Shown piece after piece: positions 53,088 to 64,000 of a DNA stretch of 64,000 nucleotides (positions are counted from its first letter, which is position 1; the number at the start of each line of letters is the position of its first letter). The notes beneath the pieces are model-generated. The model was not told the origin of the DNA and made no database searches. It saw nothing but the letters and a program-made list of their open reading frames with translations. Origin of the DNA: Urophycis tenuis (Eukaryota > Chordata > Actinopteri > Gadiformes > Phycidae); the NCBI GenBank assembly GCA_036785325.1, contig JAXIVH010000175.1, positions 1 through 64,000 on the forward strand, read 5' to 3'. A program made the translations under genes and the position numbers.

Positions 53088-55910
53088 ATGAGTCTTCTGG
53101 GCGGGTAGCTGTGCGTCGAGCCAGGAAAGCCGCCCTGCTCTGTGTAGTCTTCCTGATGGCGCGAGCATGGAGCAGCTCCTCGCTGGGCTTAGCGGGGGCG
53201 GCGGCTGCTCCGCCCCCCAGGGCTGCCCACCACAGTGTTCATGCAGTAGCCAGCAGGGGAAGGTGGTCTGCACCCGCGAGGACTGACCCGCGTGCCCCCG
53301 GGCATCCCTGCCAACACGCGCCACCTCAATCTGATGGAAAACGCCATCGAGGCGTGTGCAGGCGGACTCCTTCCGTCACCTGCACCACCTTGAGGTGCTC
53401 CAGCTGGGGCGCAATGCCATACGGCAGATTGAGGTGGGCGCGTTCAACGGACTCACCAGCCTCAACACGCTGGAGCTGTTTGACAACCGCCTGACGGTGG
53501 TGCCCAGTGGGGCCTTTGAGTATCTGTCCAAACTACGGGAACTTTGGCTGAGGAACAACCCCATTGAGAGCATTCCTTCCTACGCCTTCAACCGGGTGCC
53601 ATCCCTTATGAGGCTGGACCTAGGAGAGCTGAGGAAGCTGGAGTACATCTCAGAAGGTGCCTTTGAAGGCCTACAGAACCTTAAGTACCTCAACCTTGGC
53701 ATGTGTAACATAAGGGGTGACATGCCCAACTTGAGCCCCCTGAAAGGACTGGAGGAACTGGAGATTTCAGAGAATCTGTTCCCAGAGATTAAACCTGGCT
53801 CTTCAGAGGCCTGCGTTCGCTGAAAAAGCTGTGGGTAATGAACTCCAAGATCACCTATATCGAGCGCAACGCCTTCGACGACCTATCCTCCTTAGTGGAA
53901 CTCAATCTGGCGCATAATAATCTTAGTGCTTTGCCACATGACCTTTTCTCCCCACTAAGATACCTGGTGGAGCTGCATCTCCACCACAATCCCTGGAACT
54001 GTGGCTGTGAATCCGTGTGGTTGGCCCGCTGGCTAAGGGAATATATTCCCACCAACTCGACCTGCTGTGGCCGCTGCCACTCACCTGCTAGCATGAAAGG
54101 GCGGCAACTGGTGGAAGTAGACAAGGAGGATGCATCCGGGCTGCAGTGTTCGGCGCCCTTCATTGCGGACGCTCCGAGGGATTTGAACATCTCCGCCGAG
54201 CGGGTGGCAGAGCTTCGGTGTCGTACCGCGTCGATGTCTTCGGTGCGCTGGCTACTGCCCAATGGAACTGTCCTGACACATGCCACCAGTCACCTGAGAA
54301 TATCAGTCCTCAACGACGGGACGCTGAACTTCTCCAATGTCCTTGCAGCAGACACAGGCACCTACACCTGCATGGTGTCCAATGCCGCCGGGAACTCCAA
54401 CGCTTCGGCCTATCTCAACGTGAGTGCAGCCGAGCTCAATACGTCCAACTTGAGTTACTTCACCACGGTGACTGTTGAGTTCATGGGACCAACCACTGAG
54501 ATGCCCAAAACTAAAACCACCACAACAGCTGCTGCTGCAGGTGCCGGATTTGCCGGAGGCGGAGGCAGCCAAGGGACTACAACCACAACTGCCTCCCCTT
54601 CCGTCTTTCGTCCGGTCTTCATCTCCACGCCACTGTACTACTGCAGAGCACCGACAGCCCACCAGCTGTAGCCAAGCCATCGTTGGTACCAGGAACCAAA
54701 GGTGTCACCGGCAAGCCAGGCAAGACCGCCCCTAGCCTGGACGAAGTGATGAAGACCACGAAAATCATAATTGGCTGCTTTGTGGCAGTGACACTCCTGG
54801 CTGCCGTCATGCTCATCGCCTTCTACAAACTACGGAAGCGCCACCAGCAGAGAAGCACGGTAGCAGCAGCCCGCACCGTAGAGATTATCCAGGTAGACGA
54901 TGAGGACCTGCCGCCCCCGGCCTCTGCAGCTCAAGAGGCAGCCCTGGCACTGCCCGAGATCCGGGACCACAACAGCATACACAAACTGAACTTTATGAGC
55001 CACAAGACCGACTATAGCTTTCATAAACCCAAGGCAGAGTATAAACCCCAACCCGATTTCACACTCCATAAGCCCAAGGCAGAGTATACTACGTATAAAC
55101 CCACTATGGATTATAGTACTCAGAAGTCGACGCCGGATTTCAGCCTTCATCGACAGAAGGTTGACTACAGCCCATTTAGACCAGGACTACAGCACTCACA
55201 AGCCTAAAGTGGAATACAGCCCATTTGATACAGACTTTGGTAATCATCCGAAAGCTAAAACAGACTACAGTCCATTTAAAACCAGATTACAGCACTCAAC
55301 CAAGACAGAAACCTGACTTCAGTCCTTTCAAAGAGATTACAGCACCCAACCAAAACCAAAACATGACTACAGTCCATTAAAATCAGACTACAACACACAA
55401 ACAAAACCGAAAGGCGACTACAGTCCATTCAAGCCAGACTACGGCACTCACCCCAGACCCAAGCCTGATTACAGTCCTTATAAACCAGACTACAGTACTC
55501 AGCCCAAACCCAAAATGGACTACAATAACCAGAGATCCAAGCAGGACGTCAGCAGCTACAAGGACCCATATACTCCTCATAGGACAGCGGACTACGGCGG
55601 CTTCCAGAGTGACTTCAGCCCACACAAAATGGATTACAGTGCTTTCAAGTCTGATTTTAGCCCACACACACAGAGACCCAGAATGGATTACAGTCCCCAC
55701 AAAATGGACTACAGTCCAAACAAGGGGGAGCATGGCACCATGAAGCCAAAATACAACACCTACAAGCCAACGGGACACGGCGCGAAATGGACAGAAAACA
55801 ATGTGGGGAACTCTCTCCCTCGAACCTTACCCAGCACCGTGACAGCCCTGGCTGAGCCGTTTGCCGTGAAAACTCACAACAAGGAGAAAGTACAGGAGAC
55901 TCAGATCTAA
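53088..55910 (+). CDS. lrrc4: lrrc4 (NGL-2-like) synaptic adhesion protein, frame broken by about nine 1-base indels
   Basis: Postsynaptic adhesion molecule of the netrin-G ligand family (LRRC4 binds netrin-G2 and PSD-95). Order seen: signal peptide (53088-about 53200), LRRNT cysteines (GCPPQCSCS, 53221 on), leucine-rich repeats (about 53283-53990), LRRCT (NPWNCGC...CCGRC), an Ig domain (about 54148-54430; YTCMV), Thr-rich stalk, TM (about 54761-54829), a long Tyr-rich repeat tail, and the PDZ ligand ETQI before TAA. Start ATG 53088 gives an N-terminus MSLLG..VAV aligning to human LRRC4; ATG 53072 is the alternative. Apparent indels lie near 53101, 53215, 53281, 53353, 53800, 54640, 55184, 55280 and 55332. 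Corrected length is about 940 residues (human about 650). The TENN.GNSL and VQETQI end plus the snd1 context favour LRRC4 over LRRC4B/C. Confidence 0.9.
54761..54829 (+). other. lrrc4: lrrc4 transmembrane segment
   Basis: Encodes KIIIGCFVAVTLLAAVMLIA followed by FYKLRKRHQQR. This is a single hydrophobic helix with a basic stop-transfer flank, almost identical to human LRRC4. It fixes the ectodomain before it and the cytoplasmic tail after it. Confidence 0.92.
54994..55725 (+). repeat. lrrc4: Coding tandem repeat: Tyr-rich motifs in the lrrc4 tail
   Basis: After frame correction the tail has about 27 copies of a degenerate [D/E]-[Y/F]-[S/T/N/G]-x-x-[K/P] motif every 7-9 residues (for example DYSPFKPDYSTQPKPK). 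The DNA repeats partly too (GACTACAGTCCATTTAAA variants). Human LRRC4 as I recall it has only a short tail without this array. Three of the nine apparent indels fall here (55184, 55280, 55332), as expected where repeats hamper polishing. Confidence 0.8.
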
Positions 55911-56141
55911 CAAGCCCCGCCCCCCCCCAAACAAATGCCAGTGACAACTAACTACCCCTCCCCCCCCCCCCCCCCCCCCCACCTTTCCTCGTCCCATTAA
56001 CCCCCACACCCTGCCCCCACCACTTATCTCATAGACCCATGCAATAGAATGCACAACAGAAAAAGGACAGGAATTACGTTTTTGTACAGAGTGCAAAATT
56101 ATAAAAGACTGACGATTTATTGTTGTACATGCTTATAAATA

Positions 56142-56194
56142 AATTATATATATAAATATATATATAAATATATATATATATAAATATATATATA

Positions 56195-56233
<39 letters not shown>
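56142..56233. repeat. TATA-rich microsatellite in the lrrc4 3' UTR
   Basis: Alternating TATATA and TATAAATA units, about 90 bp. Confidence 0.95.
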
Positions 56234-56579
56234 GGAAAAGTTGAACCTACCATGGGCTGGTGATAGAAAAGCATATTATATTAAAGAAATAAATTGAAAC
56301 TATTTTCTAACTTGTAACTTCTATTTAAAGAGACGAGTTGTTTAAGGATGCTGTCTTGACTTTGACACAAATGAGGGTAGTCTTGTTTAAAAAAAAAAAA
56401 AAACGGGGGCATTCTGTGTGATTTTTAAACAGTGCTACGGAGAATGCAGTAAAAAGAAAAAAACAAAAAAAAGATGACTTTCTTTAAGAAATACAGAAAA
56501 AAGGTCAGTGTTGATCTTTACAGGTTTACCTTGTAAAAGCACCATGAATTTGTACTGTGCCAAAATGTTACATACATGC

Positions 56580-56585
56580 AATAAA
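56580..56585 (+). terminator. lrrc4: Candidate lrrc4 polyadenylation signal AATAAA
   Basis: Canonical hexamer about 670 bp after the stop codon. Earlier AATAAA copies at 56138 and 56288 could be alternative sites. Confidence 0.45.
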
Positions 56586-56605
56586 ATGGATTTTTGGAAG
56601 AAAAA

Positions 56606-57142
56606 AACAAAAACAAGGCATTAGAGAGAGCTGTTTTTTCCCTCCCCCTGCTTCTCTTTATCCTAGAGAGAGATGCTTTTTCCTCCCCTGCTTCTCTTCT
56701 TTATCCTAGCGTACGCTGTAGCGATCAGCTTTAGACACTGCAGTAAGACGCTGCTGCAGCGATGATTTAACCCCGAGTGTGCAAGTGACTCAGGCAGAAT
56801 GAATCACGGTGCAGAAGTGCCCCGTGCTCATTTATAAGCGCGCAACAAACCGTTGTGCATGCGTTTCTACTGGGGTTTGTCCGCTAATGACGCCACGTCG
56901 TTGTCATAGTAGAAGTGTGGAACTGTGCGAATATCAAGACTTCTGAGAAATGCTTGACTGAGAAATGTGCAGGACAGGTTTACTTCATGGGGGGGGGGAA
57001 GAGGTTATCTAATTTCACCTAATTGAGATGTGGATTGCATTAGGGTTGTGGGTTGACATTGGCTTGTGATATATCGCCCCTTTTTTTTTAATTACTCAAG
57101 TGCCATTGTTAATTGAGTGTCTTATAAATGTGGACCGGTGAG
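56606..57142. other. Single-copy DNA between lrrc4 and the right arm
   Basis: No gene seen. A CCTGCTTCTCTTTATCCTAG-type segment is locally duplicated at about 56640-56710. There is one poly-G run near 56991. This block has no counterpart in the left arm, where homology stops at the gap. Confidence 0.7.
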
Positions 57143-58136
57143 GATTTTCAGGTGAAAGATCATTTGCGATTTGCTGACACTTTGCCAAGGGGTTAAAACG
57201 GGGGGATTCTCATTTCTCCGCTCATTGTATTAGCAGCTGTTGTGCCTTCATCACTCAGCATGGGGACTTTATATGATGACAAATGGTTACGGGTCTTGCT
57301 GTTAACTGTGCATCCTTCATCTTCGACATTATCCCCACCCTCAATCATAATATAGCCTCACATCGCTCTGCCTAACAGAGAGGGATGACACACAACACAC
57401 ACAACACACACACACACACACACACACACAGGATTACACGACACACAGAAAGGCAAGGCTGCCGCAGTTCTCCCCTACCCCCCCCCCCCCCCCCACCACC
57501 ACCACCACCACCACCACCACCACCGCCTCCATTCGCTTGGTCTTTGCGTAAGCAGGTCCCCTTACATCCGTCTTCGGCGCCACATAACGGCCCTCGGGAT
57601 GGTGCTGCTGGCTCACGGGCTCATTTGCATGCAAGCAGGGGGGAGAGAGAGAGAGAGAGAGAGAGAGAGCACAGGTGGGGTGAGGTGGAATGGGAGGCGA
57701 AACAAAAAGGAAAAAACCAAAAAAAAAGCAAGGATGAGAGCAGAAGAGCAGAAAACTGAGGGGGGAGAAAAAAAACAAAACAAAAAACAGGAAGTGACAT
57801 GTTGGCAGCCGGCCCGGCCCGGCCGGGGGGGGGGGGGTGGGGGTGAGGGCTGGGGAGTCGGGGGGGGGAAGGGTGCCGAAAGATCAAGGTTAAGTGGGAC
57901 GATGGGTGGTGGGGATGCTTTTGACGGGATGGCGCAGAGGATCGGGTCGTAAAAAAAAATATAAGGTTGCATTGGTACGTGGCGGGCGGGAGGCGGGCGG
58001 AGACTGCACCCCACCCCCCCAGAGATGGGGAGAGAAGGAACGCGAGGGAACGAGGGACGGGTTGGCTGCTGAGGGTGTCAGGAGTCGGCCTGTCAGTCAG
58101 CCAGCCCACATAGTTGGTGGAGAGGATTTTGTTTTT

Positions 58137-58258
58137 GATTTGGGTCCAACCTGCTGTATGGTCCCCTCTGGTCTCAATGTGTGCCGTCAACAATTATTGA
58201 TTTGGGTCCAACCTGCTGTATGGTCCCCTCTGGTCTCAATGTGTGCCGTCAACAATTA
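58137..58258. repeat. 62-bp tandem duplication unique to the right arm
   Basis: The segment beginning GATTTGGGTCCAACCTGC occurs at 58137 and again at 58199, while the left arm has it once (about 49487-49548, reverse complement). It shows the arms are not copies of the same reads. Confidence 0.95.
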
Positions 58259-60538
58259 AAAGGAGTGTGGGAGGCGAGACAGGTGTTTGGAAGGGGACGT
58301 GCGATGGCGCCGATTCCTGGTAAATTGTTGTCAGGGAATGGCATCATTTGCGGGGAAAAAAAAAAAAAAGGAAAGAAAATTTGTGCTGTGTTTTCATCAC
58401 ATTCTGCATGCTTGTGCACATTACTGTGAAGCATTCTGAGGTCAAACCGTAAAGTGGGCCAGTGTTTTGGTGCATGTCTGTATTTTTAGTCACCCTCTTA
58501 AGTCGAGCATCTGTGTTTTGCTGCGTAGAAGGATGTGGTTGGGGGGGGGGGGAAGGGTCGGGGAAGCAGCGCCAAAATGCGTTTCTGTACGCAGGATAGG
58601 GCGCAGAAAACACGTGCGGACAATTACTCATGAGAGTCAAAGCAATAACATGCAGAAAGGCAAAATGTTGTCAGACACCCACCCCCCCCCCCCCCCCCCC
58701 CCCCCTTAAAGAACTGATATGCATCAGGGTGAATACAGATGATGAGGATCAACTGCAGGGTGCAGCAACAAGCAAGGCAGTGTCCCCGTGCCCACACACA
58801 CACACACATCCACCCACCCACAGCCACAAAAGTCAACAGACAGGGTTGCTAGCTGTAATGCTAAAGCGCAGAGAGCAGTGCGTCACGGTTCCTCGCGAGG
58901 ATCTGGGGAAGGCTGGAGTTGCACCCTGCGCCCTGGCTGCTGTCATCCTATTGGGATAAATATAACCCACTGCAGTGCACCCAGGACCATCAGAGCCGGA
59001 CACTTAGGCTAACATCGGCCTGGATCAAATCAGGCGTGCATCCCACTCCATCCTTCTCCATCTCGGTTGATGACTCATGTCCCAGCCCCTGGACATGTGA
59101 GCGTTTTATTTATCGTTTCATAATCTCACTGCTCTCGCTCTCTCTCGCTCTCTCTCGCTCTCTCTCACTCTCTCTCTCTCTATCTCTCTATCTCTCTCCC
59201 CTCCCGCCCTCCCTGGGTACTGTAACAGGTTAAGGCGAGGCGAGTTTGATTGAAGTGTGTGTGTGTGTGTGTGTGTGTGTGTCGTGAGCCATCGTGTAGA
59301 CCAGCAACAGCAATGTTTTTTTTTTCTTCCCTGTTCAGGGTGGAAAACAAAAAAGAGCGTGTTTACATCGACAGGGTGCACTGAAAACTACAGCTTGACG
59401 CTTGTTCCTTCAAAGCAGAGAATGGAGACAAAAAAAAAAAAAAACTATCGGAACAGCCAGCTTAAATAGCCCCATTCCTCCGGTGCTGACCCCAGACATG
59501 AACACACTTCGCTGTGGTCGATGCCTAATTGTTTTGAACGCACGGCGGCTGTGAAAAAGTGTTGAGGAGTTTCGCCACTTGTCACAGAGTAGCAGGTGTG
59601 GTGTCTTAATGTGCACAAACGAAAACAGACAGAATACATACGTGTGTGTGTGTGTGTGTAACAGCGACCCGGGCGTCTCTCCACATTTGGTCTGGTGGAG
59701 GACGTATATATATATTCTGCTGCGTGATGGCATTTCATCTCGGCCGCGCTGCACCGGACTTGGCCGCGAGCCCCCTTGCAGCACCAGAGGGGCTCGTCTC
59801 TCTGCTGCACTGTAATGCTCCACAGCGTCATCGCCCCCGCCACCACCACCACCACCCCCACCCACCACCACCACCCCCACCCCAAACACCAGCATCACCC
59901 ACACCCCACACCGCTGCTGCTTTACTTAGGGGACGAGGTGCGATGCGATGCTTTCGGCATGCTAATCGATGATGAGGTGGGGGGTAGCGGGGGTCAATCG
60001 GGGCCCGGGGGGAGAGGGCTGGATGGTAGGTGGGGGGGGGTCACTCTGAGAGGCCAGTGTCAGCGGAACATGTGAGGCGACACAAAGAAGTCAAACGTCT
60101 CTGCCAGACAAAAAAAAAAAAAAAAAGAGGGGGGAGTCCATGGGAAACATCTCACCCCCCCCCCCCACTGCCTTCCCCTTCCGTTGGCCCCTTTCTCCCC
60201 CCCCCCCCTTCCCTCCCCAACCCCCACTTTCTTTCCGCATACTTCATTAGCAATCATGATGCCATTCAATAAGAGAGTGCAGTGCAACAGAAACCGGCGA
60301 GTCCTGGCTGGCTTAAGCCAGGGCGGAGGAAGAGGAGGGATAGGAGAAGAGGAGAGATAGGAGGAAGAGGAGGAGGAGGAGGGATAGAATTACTCAGGTG
60401 GGGGAAGAAGTGAAGAGGAAGATGGAGGGAGGGGGGGGGGTAAATGCAAAGGCAGAAAAAGGTAAGAAGGCACGCGGATCCACGCGGAGGAGGGAGGAAA
60501 GCGCGAGGGAAGCAGAAAAGGGCTTGAGAAGCACGGGC

Positions 60539-60542
<4 letters not shown>

Positions 60543-60602
<60 letters not shown>
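60543..60602. repeat. (GT)n, right-arm allele
   Basis: About 30 GT units, against about 20 AC units at the matching left-arm place (47131-47168). Confidence 0.95.
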
Positions 60603-60604
<2 letters not shown>

Positions 60605-60640
60605 CAAAAGAGAACTGTGTGCGTCTCTAAAGGAAGAGGG

Positions 60641-60685
<45 letters not shown>

Positions 60686-61781
60686 GGAGCAAGAGAAACA
60701 CAGAGGGAGGGTTAAGGCAGGGAAGCCAAAAGCTGCAAATAAATAAACAATCGCACAATTATACAAAAAAAAAGGACACAAAAAGACGACATAAAGAATA
60801 AAAAAAAAGGTCAAAAGCGACTGCAAACTGAACATTGTGTAGAGAGCGAGAGTGACAGAGAGCGAGCGAGAGCAAGAGAGAGAGAGAGAGAGGTCGAGGA
60901 TGTGGGGAGAGCCAACGTGATGCAATAGTGCCAGCTAGGGATGGAAGGGGGGATATATGCAGCCGGCTCGCGGCTCGGCTCCTCTCCTTCCCCCTGATTG
61001 GTGGACAGCCTTGGCTGCGCCGCGGGAGGCAACAGCGCGATAGAGAGAGAGGGAGAGGGAGAGGGGGGGGGGGGGGGCGGACGCGGCGGTTACCGTGTTA
61101 CCACGGCGACGCCAGAGAATACAGTAGACGGGCGGTGCGGGAAAACCGGTAATGGACTGCACTCCGCTGGGGGTACTTCAGGGACGGGGGGGGGGAGACG
61201 AGTGGCGGGAGGAAGCGGAGGTCAGCGTGAACAGGGGGGAGGGAGGTGGGGGGAGACGCCGCTGCGTTTTCCCTCGACTTTGACGATACGGGTCAAAGTC
61301 AGCCACCAGCGGCACACGTTCTTTCCATTTTTTCTTTCCCTCTGCTCTTCCTCGTCCTTCTTTTCCTGAACTACGAGGAGGCAATTAAGCACATTCAGGA
61401 TCTAAAATAAGCAGTAGATGTGCAGGGGAGGAAAGGAAAAAAAAAAAAAAAAAAAGAAAAACCTAGCCTACTTTTTTTCCTTTCCGCTGCATCGTCAGGA
61501 ACACCTATAGGCTCTGGGGGAGGGGGGGCAGCCGGAATGCTGCACGCCGTTGGGGGGGCTCAGATTCACGTTCCAAGCGACAAAGCGCTGAGACGCTGCG
61601 GTCCGTCACCCCCTTACCCACTACCCCTCCCTGTCGCGGTCACTTCGTCTGTGTTTGACGTGCTGCACGTGGACGCAGGCGACGGAAGGGTGGGCTTGTG
61701 TGCGGCGAGTCCGTGCAGTGTGCAGGGCTAGTGGATTAAAGTTAGGGGGTGGGCTACGTAACAGAGTGGCAGTGTGTGTGG

Positions 61782-61812
<31 letters not shown>

Positions 61813-62334
61813 CGTGTGTGTATGTGGAGCAGACGGGGGTCTATTCTGAGCAGGCCTGGGAGCATGCTTCCTTGTGAGTCAACATGAGTCAGGACCAGGG
61901 CACTGTTCACCCTAAGCCCCCACTGCCGCCCATCCATCCCTCCCTCCCCCTCCCTCCCTCCCTCCCACCCACTGTCCTGCCCCTCTCACCCCCAGCCTGC
62001 CTCTCCTCATGTCAGCTGAAGGGACAGACCCCACAGTGCTGACGGGGCCATAGATCTGACGGGGTGAGGGGTCGCGGTGGCTTTTTGTAGCGAGGAGGGG
62101 GGTATAGGACAGACACACAGGGACACACATACACACACACATACACAGACAGACACACACGGCCTCATCAGCATTGCCGTGTGCTTAGAGAAAAAAATGA
62201 ATAAACAAACAAAATAAAGCGAACCTGAGATGAGTAGTCGCTGAGAGGACATCCCAAGGAGCGTCTTCCGATTGAGACTCCAGTCGGAGGAATTTAAAAA
62301 AAAACAGCCCAACACAGTGTAACATCCATCAATC

Positions 62335-62372
62335 CAGACAGAGGGAGGAGGGAGGGAGAGAGCGACAGAGAC

Positions 62373-62411
<39 letters not shown>

Positions 62412-62609
62412 GAGAGAGAGAGACAGAGGGAGAGAGAGGGGAGAGCGCGAGCGAGAGGGGGAGAGAGAGAGAGGGGAGAGAGCGAGCGAGAGAGGGAGAG
62501 AGAGAGCAAGAGAGAGAGAGGGGAGAGAGAGAGAGACAAACAGAGACAGAGAGGGAGAGAGAGAGACAGACCGAAAGAGACAGCGAGCGAGCCGGGGACA
62601 GCAGAGACG

Positions 62610-62640
<31 letters not shown>
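62335..62640. repeat. GA-rich compound repeat, right-arm allele
   Basis: (GA)n with GACAGA and GAGCGA variants, longer than the corresponding CT-rich tract at 45147-45385 in the left arm. Long minus-strand open frames here are low-complexity Ser/Leu artefacts. Confidence 0.95.
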
Positions 62641-62642
<2 letters not shown>

Positions 62643-63373
62643 AGAAAAAAGGAGACGGCTCCCAGAGGAGACGGAGGAACACGCACGGCTAAAGTGTAAA
62701 AAAAATAAAACTAAAAAAAGGGCCCGGCGTGCTCGGCGGACGGCCATGTTTAGCGGCCGCCGGCGGCCCTGACTGATGGCAGCCGGTGGCGGGTGGCGGG
62801 TGACAGCGGAGTGGCAGGGCGGCGAGGCGACAGCCCTTTGATCAGGTAGCACACCAGGAGGACTTCTCGTGGAGCCGACGCCATGACAACCCTTTAACCC
62901 CCGTCGTGTCGGTTTTTTTTTCTGGTAGCAATCTTTGGCACAAGGGGGGGGGGGGGGGGCCTTTGAGACGAGTGAAGTGCCATTCTGTTGCGTGTGATGC
63001 ACAAAACTAAAATTTGACGAAGTAGACACTGTCAATTTATGCAGCCACACTGCTCAGAGCTAGACTCCTGGCTCCGCGGCCGCTAACACAACAAGGCTCG
63101 CAGCACCAGGACATAAGCCAGCTCATTACGCGCACTCCTTTTCAGGAACGGAGGTAAAAGCCAGCGGAGACGGCGACATTGAATAAATAAGGAGGTCCGG
63201 CGCCGGGAGTCGCCGTGACTCACGTCTCGAAAGAACGACTCGAAAGAACAACGGGAAAGTCGATTAAAACTTAAAACTAAATAAATAAAGAAAATGTACG
63301 CGGGTGTATCGTTTCCGAATGTCAAGTGTAATCTCGGGTCTAGACGTCTTGTAAAGTGCGTGTGCGGGTCTGT

Positions 63374-63409
<36 letters not shown>

Positions 63410-64000
63410 GGTGTGGGTGTGTGTGAATGGGTGTGGGTGTGTGTGTGTGTATGGGTGTGGGTGTGGGTGGGTGTATGCGTGTGTGGGTGTCTGGGTCGGT
63501 GCATGGGTGTGGGTGTGTGCGTGCCTGTGTGTGTGTGAGGGTGGGTGGGTGTGTGTGTGAGGGTGGGTATGTGGGTGGGTGCAGGTGGTGGTGGTGTCGG
63601 CGGAGGTGTAAAATAATCCCGGGTGCTGCCGGCGACATCAAAGAAAGGGCAGGGAGAGAGGAGACAAAAGCAGGCGGCGGGTGCGAGCAGGGGGGGGGGG
63701 GGGGAGGAAACAAAAAAACAACAACACACAAAACACATAAAACAAATAAATCAAAGAGGGGGAGTGGGTGAGTGGCACACCATCAAAGGCGTCCAAATTT
63801 AACATGTCGCGAGGACAAGCGCAGATAAAACGCCGTGGCGAGGAGACGGGCGAGGACCGCCGACAACGGAGGAGGACGGCGCGCGCGCACGCCGGAACGC
63901 TTTGGCGCGCGGCGGATGAAAAGGCGGGCGGAGATGAAAGGCCGCGGGTTCAGAAAGAGGGACGAAGGTGCGCGTGGCAATCGGGCGGTCACCGTCTGGG

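Larger units (their letters stand above)
55911..56605 (+). other. lrrc4: lrrc4 3' UTR (inferred)
   Basis: After the TAA the sequence is non-coding and AT-rich, with AATAAA at 56138, 56288 and 56580. The last, followed by a TTTTTGG stretch, is the best candidate. Poly-C, an AT microsatellite and poly-A runs occur inside. The cleavage site is not certain. Confidence 0.5.
57143..64000 (-). repeat. Right arm of the large inverted repeat (6.9 kb, continues past the window)
   Basis: Reverse complement of 43887-50491. It starts exactly at the base matching the last base before the gap and is still collinear at the window end. It differs from the left arm mainly in microsatellite and homopolymer lengths: longer (GT)n at 60543, a longer GA tract at about 62335-62640, a longer and re-phased GT/GGGTGT tract at 63370-63580, plus a 62-bp tandem duplication at 58137. 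Single-base indels are scattered. This pattern is typical of two alleles. No coding exon is seen. Confidence 0.95.

Noticed and set aside
53088..55910. Calling lrrc4 a decayed pseudogene
   Set aside because: Only single-base indels disturb it; domain cysteines, transmembrane segment, Ig motif and the C-terminal ETQI are all preserved. Kept as CDS pending accurate reads.
62007..63050. Long minus-strand open frame of about 347 codons
   Set aside because: It is mostly Ser/Leu from CT repeats, has no recognisable domain, and its left-arm counterpart (44817-45711) is broken by indels.

Overview
This window looks like teleost fish nuclear DNA. Short coding exons with clean GT/AG borders sit in multi-kilobase introns. 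There are tRNA-derived SINEs with the usual fish-type 3' tail, very dense (CA)n, (CT)n and poly-C/poly-G tracts, and no compact operon-like gene order. Two genes are recognised: snd1 (Tudor-SN/p100) and the synaptic adhesion gene lrrc4 (NGL-2 family).

Layout. From 1 to about 29.1 kb the plus strand carries five consecutive internal snd1 exons (5717-5817, 9954-10064, 12793-12865, 16634-16775, 28996-29105). They total 537 nt (179 codons), all phases join, and they cover the end of the fourth SNase-like domain and the first part of the split fifth one. Neither the exons before them (rest of SN1-SN4) nor those after (Tudor domain and C-terminus) were found. From 29106 the sequence is one long snd1 intron with SINEs and simple repeats. 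From 43887 to 50491 it is the left arm of a very large inverted repeat, which ends exactly at a 200-N gap (50492-50691). After the gap come the lrrc4 5' exon, a short intron, an essentially single-exon lrrc4 coding region (53088-55910, plus strand) and its 3' UTR. From 57143 to the window end the sequence is the reverse complement of 43887-50491.

Interpretation. In human, LRRC4 lies inside an SND1 intron on the opposite strand. Here lrrc4 is on the same strand as snd1, but it is bracketed by near-identical inverted arms, and a gap sits exactly where the left arm's homology stops. The simplest reading is that the contig starting at 50692 was placed backwards and that its outer part is a second (allelic) copy of 43.9-50.5 kb. 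Turning it round merges the arms and restores the nested antisense arrangement. A real inverted duplication cannot be excluded from sequence alone.

The lrrc4 reading frame needs about nine single-base corrections yet remains highly conserved in protein sequence, which suggests uncorrected long-read indels rather than decay. Its cytoplasmic tail is much longer than in human LRRC4 and is built of about 27 short Asp/Glu-Tyr/Phe motifs before the conserved PDZ-binding end ETQI. This is the most novel-looking protein feature of the window. Other points of interest are a SINE that appears to supply the branch point of an snd1 exon, UG repeats hugging a 73-nt exon, and an inverted SINE pair enclosing four snd1 exons.
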